Below are positions 12,879-26,444 of a stretch of DNA of 64,000 bases, piece by piece (within the stretch, counting starts at the first letter, position 1; every line of letters begins with the position of its first letter). Below the pieces are notes generated by a model that saw nothing but the letters and a program-made list of their open reading frames with translations, ran no database searches and was not told the origin of the DNA. Source of the DNA: Cricetomys ansorgei (lineage: Eukaryota; Chordata; Mammalia; Rodentia; Nesomyidae); contig JAMJFZ010000852.1 of assembly GCA_026225945.1 (NCBI GenBank), positions 766,165-830,164 on the forward strand, in the 5' to 3' direction. The position numbers were made by a program, and so were the translations under genes.

Positions 12879-15800
12879 GCCCTTGGCTCTGGAAGTCCAA
12901 ATTTGGTTGTCACATATCTTAGAGTCTCTGGTGAGGGGCGCTACATCCTCACGTGAGTGTGTGGCAGAGGAAATTGATGAATCTCAAGTCAAGAACAACA
13001 ACAAAGGATATGGTGGACTGAGAACCAACAACTTCTTTCCTAGACATTACCCAAGACTTAAAAACTTCTCACCGTGTCCCACCTCCCAGTAGTACCGCCC
13101 TAGGGACCAAGCCTTTAACAAATGAAACTTGGCGGGACATTCCACATCCAACCTACAGCATTAGCTCAGGAATTTCTGCTTAATTACTTACTGGACAGAT
13201 GAAGACAGATGGGAGAGAAATGGTACTGAGGAAAAGGATCATGAAAGTTGCAGCTGTGAAGAATGACGGAGTACCACAGTGGCAGGAGAATAGGGATATA
13301 GAAAAAGAAACATCAAGATTAGCATATAAAACACATTGTGCAACATTTCCAAAGAGGCAATAAATTATTTTTTAAATATTCACATATAAGAGAAGCCACT
13401 TGCTATAAAAAAACAAACAAACCAGGAGAGCCTTTCCTACACAGACTACATGTAGCAACCAGAGCATTATAGCATGTACAGCTTGTACAGCATGTACAAG
13501 AAACTTGCATAAAGTATAAATGTATAAACCAATGTATAAGTGGGAGAGAAGGTAGGTAGGAGCTAGTAACAGTGAAAACGTAGGCCTATGCTATTTTGTA
13601 TATCTTCCTTTCTTGTATTCACGTCCCTTTCATTTTCTCCAGAATACTTAGAAGAGAACATGTTCCCCCTGGAAGGTGATTGTCTGGAGGCTCCTCTCCC
13701 TCTCTCATCTTGACTTTCTGTCATTCCTTTGGACAAGACTCATTTGGAGAACGATGCACCTGAAACTTTTCTCCTACAGTCCATTAGCTGAACTTACTCC
13801 TAAGCAAACAAAAGTATGCATCTGCAGTAACTTGTAAAGAAAGCCTTCAGAACTTTAAACTAAGAGGCAACTGGAGACAGGGGCCTGGAAAGGTGAATGG
13901 AAATCCATTTGCTTTGGCAGGCTTGTACAAATCTATAGTAAACCAGCACTGAGTTTGGAAGACACATGGACCCTACTAGGGATTCATGCCCTGCTGGTAA
14001 ATGGGTCTGTGCTTACATGAGTGTGTCGGTGGACCAGAGGCATAGTCAAGACAGCAGTACCCAGCCACATGACTGCTCTAGATCCCACACACCCTAGACT
14101 TTCCTGTAGTGCCAGCATTAACGTGCCCACTTCTATTATTTCCTTTTTCCCTGTTTTTCTTTTTACTTCCCTAGAAGTATGCAGCGAAGATGGGATCGGC
14201 AGATTTCAAACACCTGTCCTCTGCTGGGAATCTGACACTGAGAATGGAGACTGTCAATTAAAGGGCCCTAACACTTGCCATCTTCTTATGCTGAATCAGC
14301 CAGACAATTCCTAGGTAACTGTGCTTCCTACTTTTCTACCACCATGCTTTACTTACTTCTGCTGTATTTGACCACAACTGCTCTCAACTTCCTCTCTCGC
14401 TATTTACTGTAGACAGTCTTAACCCTGGGAGTATGGAGAAAATTTTCTCAGGTAACATGGCATTCGTGGCATTTGTTCCAAAGGAGGAATACCTGTTTAC
14501 ACTTTTAACCTGAATGGCAAATTAGTACAAAAAGCCAGATCCACTGTGTAAATAGCCATCTTCTGTGAGCACAACAGACCATTAGCTGAGGACATTTTTA
14601 GAGCTCCTAAGGAGGTAGATCTTACTCCACTTTAGAAAAAGACACAGCAGCAGAGATAGTCATTAAAGTAAATAGCATATGACTTAGTACTGGAAGAGAA
14701 ACAACATGGGCAATGGATTGAAGTCCTAACTGTGGAAAGGGTAAGCCCAGAATAACTTGAGACACCAAACCATGTTTTTGGTTCCTCTGGGCCTACCCTC
14801 ACACGTGCTCAAGAACATTTGGGGGTTAGAAGACAGGAAGAACGACACTTTAACCTGTCTGGTTTTTTTTGAGGGCTCAGAATAGGCAAAACAGATGCCC
14901 CCTTTTAGCTCCACAGGCCCTGTACTCGTCTCTCCACTCAGTGGTTCTCAAACTCAACACATTTTCACTTAGTTAAAGGAAGCGCCGTGTGTGTTCATAA
15001 TTGTTATCTTTCAGTTGTTTGTATGACATTCTATCTTAAGATACCATGGAACAAAGCTCAGTCTGCCTCTAGAATTCCCCCAAATAACTGAGTAACGAAA
15101 CCTGTGGCCAACTTCAATTTTTTTTATTATTTTGTTATATGCTGAAATTGTTGCATTTCTTGTATGTCTACCTTCAAAATATGTGTAAGAGTAAATTCAG
15201 ATATTTCTGGAACATTATATATATATTATGTATACATATATATGTGTGATAAGTAGTTATAAACTAAAGTATTCTCAAATTTCTTAAAATCTATTAAAAT
15301 GATATATAATGACATATACATACAATGTTTCATATAACCTTAAAATGCTACTTATGAATATAAAAATCATTTATTAGAGTGATAGAACCAAAGTTTCATT
15401 AACCCACAAACTTTAACATTGGATAGACAGATATTTATAAGAATGCCCCCCTAAAATAACCTAATTTCATTTTATTTTTAATAACAAAAAGTTTCACCTT
15501 CATTAAAATATTTAATTGATTTAATTACAATGGATAAATTTTCAAGAATATTAATGTGGAATTGTTAAATATAAAACAATGTTAATATACAGGTAAATTT
15601 ACCTTATCTTACATTCATTATTATGTCAATGTAAATATGTTAAATGTAAAAATTTTTATTAAAGTTGTGAAACATGTAAAATGATGAGGATATATGTTTG
15701 TCAAATATCTTTGTGTTAAATTTCCTTTTCATTTTCAAAAGTACAGGAAATACAGTATCAAGAAATAGTAACATTCAGAATTGACGTAAGCTCATCTGTG

Positions 15801-16080
15801 TGTAATGAACATCAGCTATATCATTAGGTCTTTAATACTAATAACTAACATTTTACATTTTAAAATAAAGTCTACCGTATTTTTTAACTTTAAAATACAC
15901 AGCTATTTCTTATAGCAATCTCCTCTCCAAAAATCAGGTTTTTCAAGGTTCTTATCACACCTAATATAACTAACAAAAATAATTTAAAGCCCTAAACTCT
16001 CATCAAAACTCAATTAAGGCACTCTGTCTTTGAAATATAAAGCATTTTCTTCATATTGAAACCCATCCTTTTAAAAGTAC
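12879..16080. other. Non-coding, partly AT-rich interval
   Basis: Around 13,040-13,150 there is a phrase seen in many old mammalian interspersed repeats (a CACCTCCCAGTA... GGGACCAAGCCTTTAACA-like segment). From about 14,950 to 16,080 the DNA becomes strongly AT-rich with many short TA and TTTTA runs. No open frame here is supported as a gene. Confidence 0.5.
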
Positions 16081-16085
16081 AAGGT

Positions 16086-16292
16086 TTGGGGGCTGGGGAG
16101 CTAACTTAGCAGTTCAGAGCACTGATTGCTGCTCTTCTCAAAAGAAATTCAAAGTACACACAGTGCAGGGTTATTATTAGGGTTTGTTACAGACAGTTGT
16201 TAACCACCATGTGGATAAATGCTGGCAATTAAATCCTAGCCTTGTGGAAAAATAGCCAGCATGCTTAACCACTGAGACATCCCTCCAGTTTT
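16086..16292. mobile_element. B2-type SINE fragments arranged head to head
   Basis: A B2-like 5' part on the plus strand (GGGGCTGGGGAGCTAACTTAG at about 16,088, then AGCACTGATTGCTGCTCTTC) is followed at about 16,183-16,290 by a minus-strand B2/B3-like part ending in CTTAACCACTGAGACATCCCTCCAG. The two parts are inverted relative to each other, so this is either two fragments or one rearranged insertion. Confidence 0.55.
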
Positions 16293-16470
16293 AGATTAAG
16301 GATTTCTTAGTGCTCTAAAGGAAATAATTAGATGAACATCCAAACTTTAAAACTAACAGTTGATCTAAATGAAAGCTATAAACTTTTTGATAAATACATA
16401 TATGTGTATATATATTCTATATATGCCTCTGAGTTTCTTGGGGGTTTTAAAAGATTCATTTTGAATTTTA

Positions 16471-16471
<1 letters not shown>

Positions 16472-16508
<37 letters not shown>
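16472..16508. repeat. (GT)n microsatellite
   Basis: An uninterrupted alternating TG run directly upstream of a reverse B2 SINE. Confidence 0.95.
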
Positions 16509-16511
<3 letters not shown>

Positions 16512-16533
16512 GAGAACATGTATGCTATATGAG

Positions 16534-16690
16534 TGGAGTTACCCTTGAAAACCAGAAGAGGATGTTAAATTCCCCAGAGCTGGTGTTATAGACAGTTGTG
16601 AACTGCCTGACATGGGAGCTAAGAATTGAACTCAGGTCCTCTACAACAGCATTATACTCTCTTAACAGCTGAGCCATCTCTCCAGCCCAA
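16534..16690 (-). mobile_element. B2 SINE
   Basis: Reverse-complement B2: the plus strand reads through an AGAGCTGGTGTTATAGACAG-like segment, TGAACTCAGGTCCTCTACAA and ends with CTGAGCCATCTCTCCAGCCC, the classic 5' head of B2 read backwards. Confidence 0.85.
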
Positions 16691-17960
16691 GTGTCTGTTT
16701 TCATACTGTTCACATCATAAGTACATGGTCACATAAATTAAATGACTATATTAACTCAAATAATTCCTTTTACGTCATAAGGCAACTAAAACATTTAGGT
16801 ACGTATTTTTCAGCAGTCTTATCGAGGTTATTAGTTGGTTAATTTCTGTTTCAACTATGCTACTAAAAGTAATATAAGAAGTTCTTACTGCTCAAGGAAG
16901 TAAACTGGCTCCCAGGAAATGATGACTCACAATGTCACCCTCATGGACAAATGCTTTCATCTAGGTCATGGTCCTCGAGACCTCCATATTCTTAGAACCT
17001 AAAGATTAAGACAATGACTTATTGCTGTGCTTTCAGCTTTCCTTTAGTATTTTATACGCTTACCTACAAATGAGCTTAAGTAAAGGGAAGGAACTAGACA
17101 CAGAATGAAACCAAGAATGACAAAATTTTTCTCTTGCTTTGCATTCCTCATGCACACAAATAAGAATAAATGCCTTTAATAAAAAGCAATTTCTAAGTGC
17201 TTGTTACAGTAAGACCTTAATCTTTAAAGATTAATTAAAAGTTTTCTTTAATTTTTTAATTTAGGACATTTGTCATGTTTTGCCTTTATTAATAACTTAG
17301 ATATTTAAGACAAAATACACATTTTCTATGTTTCATGAAGATATAAAATACATTATTGATTTTATAATAAGTACTTTCATAAAATATAATTTATGAACAA
17401 TATAATTTTGTAAAAAGGTTTAAATATTTTTAGATGAGAGATTATTTTATAGAGATATTTCTGTTCTAAGGTAAAGATTTGTTCAAAAATAAAAACAGGG
17501 AGATTAAGAAAAAAACCTAATATTCAAGTATGTCACTGAAAGTTCTATGAAAATTAAAACTAAAAAGAAATACAAACATTTTGTCTTTCAGCAAGATAAT
17601 TGCCCACACTTTCTACTAGATATTTCAGGCTTTGAATTAGAAAGCTTGGTCGTAAAGTGAATGTTTATTTAAAAAATATGTCTCTGTCAAGCTTAAACTA
17701 ATTGTTACAAGCTTAACTGAATTTTGAACAATTTATCTCTCAACACAGGTGCAACTGACTTTCTGGGTGTGGAATACTACTTGGAAGCTAAAGACAATGA
17801 AGATATAAGAGGTAAAAGAACAACTGATATTTTAACCCTTGTCCCCAAGTCACCTAGACCTCATGGGACTGGGAATAACAAAACTCTTCTTATAAGGTCC
17901 TATAGTGCAGATGAGTCACCTGATCTGTTGATCAGAGAGGCCAAGGACTAGATATACTAT
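16691..17960. other. AT-rich non-coding interval
   Basis: Strongly AT-rich sequence with no splice-bounded frame I would support. A 75-codon open frame at 17,724-17,951 lies directly upstream of the L1 fragment and has no recognisable domain. Confidence 0.5.
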
Positions 17961-17964
17961 TCCA

Positions 17965-18160
17965 CCAAGATTTGCCCAGCCATGATCTTTGCTGCACTAT
18001 TCACAACAGATAGGAAATGGAAGCAACCCAAATGTCCTTCAATTGATGTATGAATAATGGAAATATGGTACATATACATAATGGTATATTTATTCACTTA
18101 TAAGGAAAATTGAAATCATAACATTTGAAAATAGATGGGTGGGACTAGAAAATGCTATAT
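17965..18160 (+). mobile_element. L1 (Lx-like) ORF2 3' fragment
   Basis: Contains the familiar L1 ORF2 3' phrase order: TTTGCTGCACTATTCACAAC, then a GGAAGCAACCCAAATGTCCTTCAATTGATG-like run, GGTACATATACATAATGG, and AAATCATAACATTTGAAAAT. Only the last ~200 bp are present, as in a 5'-truncated insertion; the reading frame is degraded. Confidence 0.8.
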
Positions 18161-18339
18161 ATAGACTTTACTTCTGCTGAGATTCTTCCTTATCTATTAA
18201 GAAATCCTTGCAGATAATGTGTGTAAGTCATCCTGTTTGTTTCCTGTGTTCAACCAAAACACTCATCTTTGCCCTAGGATGGATTCATTATCTAAAATTT
18301 TCTTTTCTTTACCACATGAACAGATGTGTGCTTGCTTGA

Positions 18340-18450
18340 GTGTGTGTGTGTGTGTGTGTGTTTAAAGTGCTGAGAATACAACCAACAGCATTGCACATGC
18401 TATGCAAGTGTTCTAGCACGGAACTAAACCTCCACTCTGATTACTCCCTG
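18340..18450. repeat. (GT)n microsatellite with adjoining ID/B4-like SINE fragment
   Basis: A (TG)n run at 18,340-18,361 is followed by GTGCTGAGAATACAACC, CACATGCTATGCAAGTG and an ACTAAACCTCC-like tail. This matches the anti-sense layout of ID/B4-type SINEs, which read GTGCTGGGAATCGAACC ... CATGCTAGGCAAGTGCT. Confidence 0.5.
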
Positions 18451-19149
18451 TCGTATCCACCATCCCAAAGGAACTGTTTAGAACAGATATTCCCTCTCTC
18501 AACACTAAGTAATCACAACACTCAAGTGTGTGGACATGGACACTAGGAAGTTTCATTACAATCACCTTCCATAGAATGAACTGCATTTTTTCTGAGCCTC
18601 TACCTGACTTAGCTCAGCACATTGACATCCAGCTGCTCTTCCCTGGACTCCCACCTCCTCGCTCTTCCTTTATGTGCTCTTTGGTTTAAGAGGAACTCTC
18701 AGCATCCTTCTGATATGGCTGCTGCTCAAAAAATTTGACTATTCTAGTAGGTGGGCAAATCTGACTTCTCCTACTCTCTCTGTTTACACAGAGCTTTGGA
18801 AGGAGCAGGTGCTCAATGAAGGTTTAGAAAGAAAACAAGAAATTCTATTTACTGCACTTTAGTTTTGACTTTAATAAGTCAATATCCCATTGTATATCAT
18901 TTATTTTTTCATGAAAATATGATAACAATTTGAGGATTGGAAAGTAATAATGTAATATTTTCATTATTTTCTCTCCGGTAGATGTAGATTCACCAGATGT
19001 AGACATTGATTCAGGGCAGAGGCTTTTTATTCTTTCGTCTAATTCAATCACCTCTTCTAAGCCTAGAACCCTGGAGCTTTTCGGCATCTGTAGAATCTAG
19101 TCTTAAGCCTAGAATTGGAAGGCTTCAGACTTCATAAAATCTAGAACAT

Positions 19150-19736
19150 TTAAATCTCTCTACAATCTAATTTACCTCGAGACTTAACTGCTGACCCAGC
19201 CACTGATTAGCTCCTTCTGAACTCTGACTCTTGTGGTTCAACTCACTCTTATTCTGGCTCAAACTTCTTCAAGCTGACTGGTTCAAACTGACTTTCTGAG
19301 CCAGCTGACTGTTTCTGAGTGAACTCTTCTGACTTCAGCTCACGCTGGCTGATTCTCCAACTGCCTCTCATACTGAACTGCTCAGCTCGGCTTCCAACTG
19401 ACTCACTTTTTCCCGTCTAATACTGACTTCTGCAGAGCTGCATCTGTGTCTCTGTCTCTCCTTGAGCTCTCATTGGTCCATACTGCCTCAGTCAGTCTCT
19501 CTGCCTTATCCTCAGGCAGACTGCTTTATTGTCTCTGTGTCTTGTGCCCGGTCTGCCTGCTTCAGACTGCTCACCTCACACTGCCTCCTGTACCTGACTC
19601 GGTTCTGAGCTGAGAGTTCACCTATCTATTGTGAGAATTGGGCATGACCTCACCCTGACTCATTCTGCCAACTCTTCGTCCGATTTGTCATTTTTCCTGC
19701 CCTTCACTCTGACTTCACTCAGATTGCTGTACTTGA
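19150..19736. repeat. CTGACT-rich low-complexity tract
   Basis: Dense recurrence of CTGACT, CTGAACT and GACTG words in an imperfect, pyrimidine-rich arrangement. It adjoins the LTR at 19,737. It may be part of a larger retroviral-like element or an independent simple-sequence expansion; no coding frame is supported. Confidence 0.5.
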
Positions 19737-20220
19737 TGTAGCCAGGGTCGAAGGCGCTAGGGATCCCTTCCCCGACCCACCCACCCCCAGGGCAGGAGAA
19801 AACCAGGCCCTACCCCTGCTGTCTGCATATGTGCGATCCATACTAAGGGTGACAGCCACCCACCTCCACTACCTGCCTACGTGCAAACCACAAACTGTGC
19901 ACCAAGGATGGGAACCTATGCACCCCGTACCTATAAATTCCCCAGCCCACCACGAATAAACGACCTCTGCTTCCACCAGCCAAAGTTCCGTGAATGATTT
20001 ATTGCGTTCTCAGTGAGAAGGATCAGGGCCCTCTGCTGGTGGGTCCCAGAACTCCACACCTCGCCTCCCACAGCTCCTTTGCCTCCCTCCCAGCCCGTGT
20101 TCCGGGTGTCGGGCCAATGCAGAGAATGCAGACAAATCCCAGTTGGCTGCAGGCTGGGATAGGGACGCTGCAGACCTATAGGAAGGCATGCTAACATCAT
20201 ATGTCACTTGTGGCGTGACA
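19737..20220 (+). mobile_element. Probable solo LTR
   Basis: A 484-bp unit begins TGTAGCC and ends GTGACA. It has a TATAAATT box near 19,931 and an AATAAA near 19,955, followed by a short R/U5-like segment. No internal retroviral genes flank it. Family not assigned. Confidence 0.5.
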
Positions 20221-22385
20221 CTAACTCTTTCTGATCCCTGCTTCTTGTGTCTACTTCCACACTCTGTTATGCTCTTAAGGATTTAAATCTTAAAATCTGA
20301 ACTCCTAATAATCTGGAAAGTGTTTCCTCAGAGTCAGAACACAGAAGCTGTATTCTATAACTGGCCAAGGTTTGTACCTTGGCTGACAGCCAAACTTGGT
20401 CCTGTAAGAGTCACTCAGGTGGGGCTGTTTCTGAAGAAGTGAAGGGGTCATGGAGAGCAGCTGAGGCTTGCCATTAAGAAAGGCCATGAGAGGCCATTGG
20501 TAAAAGTGCAGCCCCAGTGGCAGTTGAAGCCCAGATTGAAGAAGTCAAGCAGAGAAGTTGAGATAGGGCACCATGAAGAGAGCCCAGGTGAGGCCACGGG
20601 TCAAAGTGCAGCCTAGTTGCAACAAGGGACTCCAACAGTTTTGGAGATGCCAATACCATGGGACAACCACCAAGAACAGCAGCAGCAGTTGAGTAGAGTC
20701 AGCCAGAACCTGGAAGACAAGCTGTGTGTGCCGCAGAGGACAGAGCCAGAGAAGTGATCCAAGCCCTTTGGAAGAGCCCAGAAGATCATGAGTGAATTCC
20801 AGATAATGGGACATTAATAATGTTTTTCTGCTGCCCAAAGATGCTGTGAAAAGCTTGGTAGATATTTGGTTTCATTTAATTCTGGCATCCTATCAGGCCT
20901 CACAATAGTTCTTCCTATAAATAGTTCTGCTGGTGTATTGTTACATTGTGTTAAAGAGATAAAGCAATGTTTTAAAGTGCCTTATACAGAAAGGGGGAAA
21001 TGTTGCTGAAGTTTATTTCTAGTTATGTTTAAAATGGCTGTTTTGTGCACTGTTGGGGAAAGGGTTGCCTGGTCCTTGGCATTTGGATAGTCTGCAGGTG
21101 TTGGCTTTATTTAGAAGATGCTTGGTTGGTCGTGAAGTGCCCGTGCTATCAATAGAACACCTGAAGGGCTTAGGGATCAGTAAAAACCCTGAGATGAAAG
21201 GCTCAGGGTTCCACTGTCCTGTATGGCACTTGCCATGATAGGATAGTGATTTCCATGCTGAGGACTGGCAGGGTTTGCACCTATGAATATACCGCCCGTC
21301 TTCCTTGTTGAGCCTACACAGTAGCATACAACTACACCTGTAAGATGGCACATCTGTTCTCATGTTGAATGCTAGAGCCCTCAAGGGATTGCATCCATAG
21401 AGAAGAAGGCATGTATTTGCGAACGAAAAGACTAGCTGAGGACTCTATGTCCTAACAGCAACAATTTTTTGTGGTGTTAGAGTTTAGAAGACAATAGGAA
21501 GGTGATGCAGAGGATAAGGAACCATTCTCCTCCACAGCTTTAGGGGACAGCATACCACAAGGACTTGTATCTCACTTTGAGCCTGAAAGCCTTCCTCAGC
21601 TATGTACCACCAATGTCTTACAGCTGGAGGCATGATGTAACTGATCAAGGTCATAAGGAAGAAGCACAGGGATCAGGGATGCATACCCAGAGGCCTATGG
21701 GAAGAAGTGGAGAGTGGAAGGGAACATTGTTGACAGTCACCCCACTGGAAATGTGTACAGAGGCCAGTAACAACAGGCTTCCTCTTGTCTGATGCTCAAA
21801 AGCCACAAGGACTCCTGCCTCCCTGTCAGGTCTGTCTCTTGACAGACTGAGGGAAGTAGCGACAAGTTTCCCCAGAATGCCCCTGGGTCAGAGTAGAGGT
21901 TTCAGGAGTACCAGAAGCATGCGTGGGTGGGGCTAAACAATGTAGGTCTGCTGTTTGGGGCATATGTGACACATTCACAGTGTGATTTATTCCAGATCCT
22001 GCCTGGGCTTTCCCTGATGTCTGACCTGAGGAAACCATCTCCGACCAAGACCCTCACATCCTGGCTCCTTATGAGAGAGGATGAGGTACTCCACTGCCAT
22101 AGACTACAAGCCCAGTCCTGGATCCCCATTCCTGACAGGAGCCTGCACTGTACTGTGAAGAGTTGACTGAAGAGTTGACCCACTCTAAAGCATATGGTTC
22201 CCTCTGTGCTCACTCTGGGTTCCTCTTTGTCTCCTTCAGGGACTAAAACTCCACCTATCTGCTGGCCTGAGGCAAACTCCTGGAACAATTTGCCCACCTC
22301 TCTGAAGTAACACAAAATCCAGTGAAGGTCCCTTCATCTGATAACAACTATTACAATTCAAGTGCGACTGTAAAACGTGTCCTGG
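20221..22385. other. Non-coding interval, nothing firmly recognised
   Basis: Balanced base composition with several short open frames on both strands, none with a recognisable domain or good splice context. A run near 20,930-21,000 is AT-rich. Confidence 0.4.
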
Positions 22386-22860
22386 TTAAATCTGGACCAT
22401 GAGTCTGGGAATGAGGACCAACCTGACCTTCGCCTTGATACATGTCAATGATGGCTCTACTTCTTTTGATGAGCTGAAGCTACCTGCCTTAAGCCGAAGG
22501 CCCATTTCACGGAGGCAGAGGAAAGAGGAAGGAGAGGGACACCGCCCATAATTCCCAGGGCCTCCCACAACCAACAGGAGATCGGGTCAGAGCTGGGTCC
22601 CATGGGTATAGGTGATGTGACTTACTCAGTTCTTACCTTGAGTCCTGGCACACCTGAGATCCTCCCTCTGATGACCTGAGTCACTGTTTCTTTGAACAGG
22701 GTCTTCAGGTCCCTGAGACCAATGTCCTAGAAACAAGACAAAGGGATCAGACTGACAATCCTGCCCAGGAATATGGGAGGCATGAGAGAAAGGCTTCTGT
22801 AGGGCCTCTGTCTGTGCTCTGAACTGAGGTTACTTTTAACCATCCCTTGGAGAGAGAGCC
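22386..22860 (-). pseudogene. Possible MAGE-like 5' non-coding remnant
   Basis: Short words here resemble the 5' flanks of the MAGE copies in this window. AGGACCAACCTGACCTTCGCC is like the donor-side flank of the 73-bp 5' exon of the arm copies (ACCAACCCGACTCTCACC). The run CTCTGTCTGTGCTCTGAACTG near 22,808 resembles CTCTGCCTGTGCTCTGTACTG at about 42,612, upstream of MAGE-4. The order fits a minus-strand remnant, but I find no MAGE coding exon at lower coordinates. The similarity was judged by eye and is weak. Confidence 0.25.
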
Positions 22861-24100
22861 TGTTAATCTCATGGTCAGGAATAAGACCATCACCACAGTT
22901 TTGATCAAAACTTGAAGCAAGCTTTAATTAAATTGATTAGATACTGGTCGGGTCCTGAGCCACAAAATGATCCAGAGTTCCCACAAAATAGTTTTGAATC
23001 ACATTTGCCAGATCGTTATAAAGGCAGAGCCCATACTGCTATGTACTTTCCCACCAGGTCGAATCAGGGGCAAGCATATATTCTGACATACTTCCGTTCT
23101 GGGTATCTCCCACCTACCAGTGACTAAGAATATCTAGAGCAGTTCGAGTACATCAAGAGCAGTTGGATTAACTGAACTTACTTAGGGAATCTACACACAT
23201 GGCCTATTATCTCAAATGAGCAATACGTACCCGGTATTCCTGGAAGCTATCTGTCCTTGGGCAAGTAGGGATTACAGGATTATCTGTCTTTTTGTTTTAT
23301 AGAACTCTCAGGCAATAATAAATAATAAACAATAATAAAAGATAACTTGAGCTCTTACGTTCCAATCTAGTCTGATGGGAGATCGTGGAACACCTGCAAA
23401 TACCAAGGTCACCCACTCAAGTCAAGTTCCTCAACTCCAAAGGATCCTGGGAACAATCAGGAGGTGTGAGCAGGTGCCACATCACCTCCATGCTTCCATG
23501 GAATCCCCAGAAATGCCTACATGGCCTGGACTAACGTCTGCTGTGCTCCTTTAGTGCAGCGCCTTCATCTGATTTGTCCTTCCCAACAGGTTCCCTTTAC
23601 ACTAGAACTCATCTTCCCAAAGACTCCCACCTCCCTGCTTGATGGAGTTCAATTAAGCTTGTCATTTAGTTCCCCCAAGGGCTAGTCCCAGGGCACAGAC
23701 ACACAGCACATGCAGTCATCACAAGAAGTCCATGCAGTCATCCATGCAGAATCTGGAACATTCTGGGACTCTTCCCTTTGCTCACTCTCTGAAAACCTTA
23801 CTACTAGGTCCTCAGATCACTGAGACCTCCTACCTGCCCCGCAGTCCTGAGGCAGAAAGGAGAGCAGCCACAAAGACAACGCGTACAGAGCTTGCCAGGT
23901 ATCAGAACAAAGGCAATATGGGCTCTATGTGGTCACTTGTTTAAGTGGATGTTAAGCACCTCCACACATTCTCTTCTCATCATCCTAGATCACCTTGATC
24001 ACTAGTAGATACTAGACACCTCCTCTGCTAACGGTATGTGGCTCTCCCTGGGCTATGTAAATAACATCGCACACCATAACTCACCTCCCTGAGAAAAGAG
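22861..24100. other. Non-coding interval left of the demonstrable palindrome arm
   Basis: No gene is supported. The counterpart of this stretch, if the palindrome continues, would lie beyond base 64,000, so arm membership cannot be tested here. An A/T-rich run of AATAATAAA words lies near 23,310-23,340. Confidence 0.4.
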
Positions 24101-24109
24101 ACAAAGGTG

Positions 24110-26400
24110 AAGATGGATCATACCTGGACACACCTAGGCTGTTCATCAAACTGGCAGAAGGAGCACGGGTCCTCTTCTGTCTCCTGGATTCTGAGGATTT
24201 GTATTAACTCCTACCAAGGCACATGCTGAACCTGAGATACATCTTTCAGGCAAATGCCACCTCTGATCCTCACCTTATCCCTTCACAAGAAGTCAGAAAT
24301 GAAGGCTTTAGTCCACAGACTTCTCCAGAATCAGGGCTCACAGCAGAAACCATTTTCAAGTTTCTTATCAGAGCTCTCCTTTTGCCTCCTCAAGGGTCCT
24401 CGTCCCATACCTTGGCAGATCTGAGGCCTTACTCTCCAGGGAAATGCCCAGTGCCCCGGATACACTACAGGATAATACAAAGGTGCAGGGAGTCTGGTTA
24501 CTCTCCCCCCAAGGTCTACCAGGGCTGATAGGAGTGTAGGGGGTCCTAGTGTTTTCCAAGTGCAAGAATGTGGTTCCTAGGTGGGCCCCCTACTTGGTAC
24601 CAGGGTGCATTCACTGAGAACTCTCTCACAAGAAAGAGTTTGTAGTCCAGCTTCAGAAAGGGGCATGCATGGCCATCTCCACTTCAGAACCTCCAAAACT
24701 GGTTTTATGTCCCCAACTCATCAGATATGGCTGTGAAAGGGTGAGGTTGGGCTGATTCTCACAGAATAGGGGAACTCTTTTGCTGGAGGACTCTTGATGG
24801 GAGCATTTGGTGAGTATTCTGCATATAGTACAGGTTGCATTTTTGATGACATATTCCATTCCCAGATCTCACCTTGACTCACAAAGAGGACTAGACATCA
24901 CTTCTCTGAGAACCTTAGAAATGGCTCCTATTCACTGTCAAGAAGGTGGAAGGCTTTGAGATACTAGGTCTGGTGGTATAAAGAGGGATGGTAATGGATT
25001 CCCACGGGAATGAGTCAGGTGATTCAAGTTGCCTTCTTAGTAATTCTGCTTCCTATGAACCTATATTTCTGTATTTCTTGTACTATCTTATAAACTTACC
25101 GTACATCCTCTTTCCATGATTGCATGCTTACTGATACAGACCTTATTGATTGAAGCTTGATGGGTGAAATATTTCATTGAATCATCCTGATTCACAATCT
25201 CTTCTTAACTTTGCTCCTCTCATTGCTGACTGAATGGTATCCTGTGGTAATACAGGATGACACACATATCTCTTACATTCTAAGAAGCTGGAAATTTTGC
25301 TGAACCTCACAGTCAGAGCTGACAATATACCTTAAGGGTATGTAAGACTGCTATCCTACTGGGCACTCAGTCTGTTTCACATGCTGCTAAGAGAAAAGTG
25401 TAACGACTAGCCTAACTTGCTTTCCTTGGGCTTTCCATGGGATCACTGCTTAAAAACTTAAGTAAATGCATAACTGTAATGATAAGTTACAAACTCCTCC
25501 ATACCCTTAACCCAAGAATAACGCACATGTGTTTTCATATGCGTTGTGATAATCATTTTTGGGAAAAAGAAAATTAGCTGAGAGTGGCCTTAAAAATGAA
25601 TGTCTACCATATTTCTCAAGGTAGGATTCTGATGCTGCTTGAAAAATAATGATGTTTGTAAAGTTGTAAAAATGTTTGATATCTGGGTCAGTTGGGGTCA
25701 GTGACTTAAATACTTGATAAATATTTCTGTAAAAGTATCCATCATTCCTTTCCCATGTGGTGATTTCACTGCTGTTCAGGAAAAAAGAGAGCAAAGTCCT
25801 TCATGAGGAACAGAAATAACAGATAAACAGAGAAACACAAACACAGGGAAAAATTCACAGAGACACAGATCCATACTTATACAACTGATAGAAAGAACAG
25901 GACACAAAGGCAAATTAAATAGAAAATTCAAATACGGGCCATGCTCTTCGTTAAGTGACACCATGCAGAAGTGGTTTCGTTTCTTTCCTTAATGCCACAC
26001 CGACACATTATTGGTCACTCTGAGTTAATCACTGATGCATTAAAACTACACAATGCATCCTATGGCACCTTTCCTGAGACTCTACCACAGCTCCTCAATG
26101 CAGCCCTTACTCCTCTGTTTTAGGGCTGTGAGTGGGGAGGGAAGACTATGCTCCGGGTTTCCTTATCAGACTGAAGCAAGGGAAATCCCCAGGCTCCTGG
26201 TGCATTTTCAGATTGCCTCTTTAAAGAAAGGAAATTCAGTAAACTCTCAAGATCAGCCTAGTTGAGCAATGGAAGTTCCAACACCCAATGATGCACAATG
26301 AACCAACAATTAGAAACACATGACTTTCTAATTGAATTCCTGTCTCTCTGAAAAAAATGCAGGGACATAAGGAAAGAATAGAATGTAGGGTGCATTGTGG
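24110..26400. other. Outer left-arm non-coding sequence
   Basis: Mirrors about 61,720-64,000. It contains several short open frames on both strands that differ by indels between the arms, which argues against coding. No domain or RNA gene recognised. Confidence 0.5.
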
Positions 26401-26444
26401 AAGCCCCAGACCCGTGTATGTACAAGCCCTGATCCCGCAGCGGA

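Noticed and set aside
16332..16532. 66-codon frame ending in Cys-Val-Cys-Val repeats
   Set aside because: It reads through a (GT)n microsatellite and AT-rich DNA.
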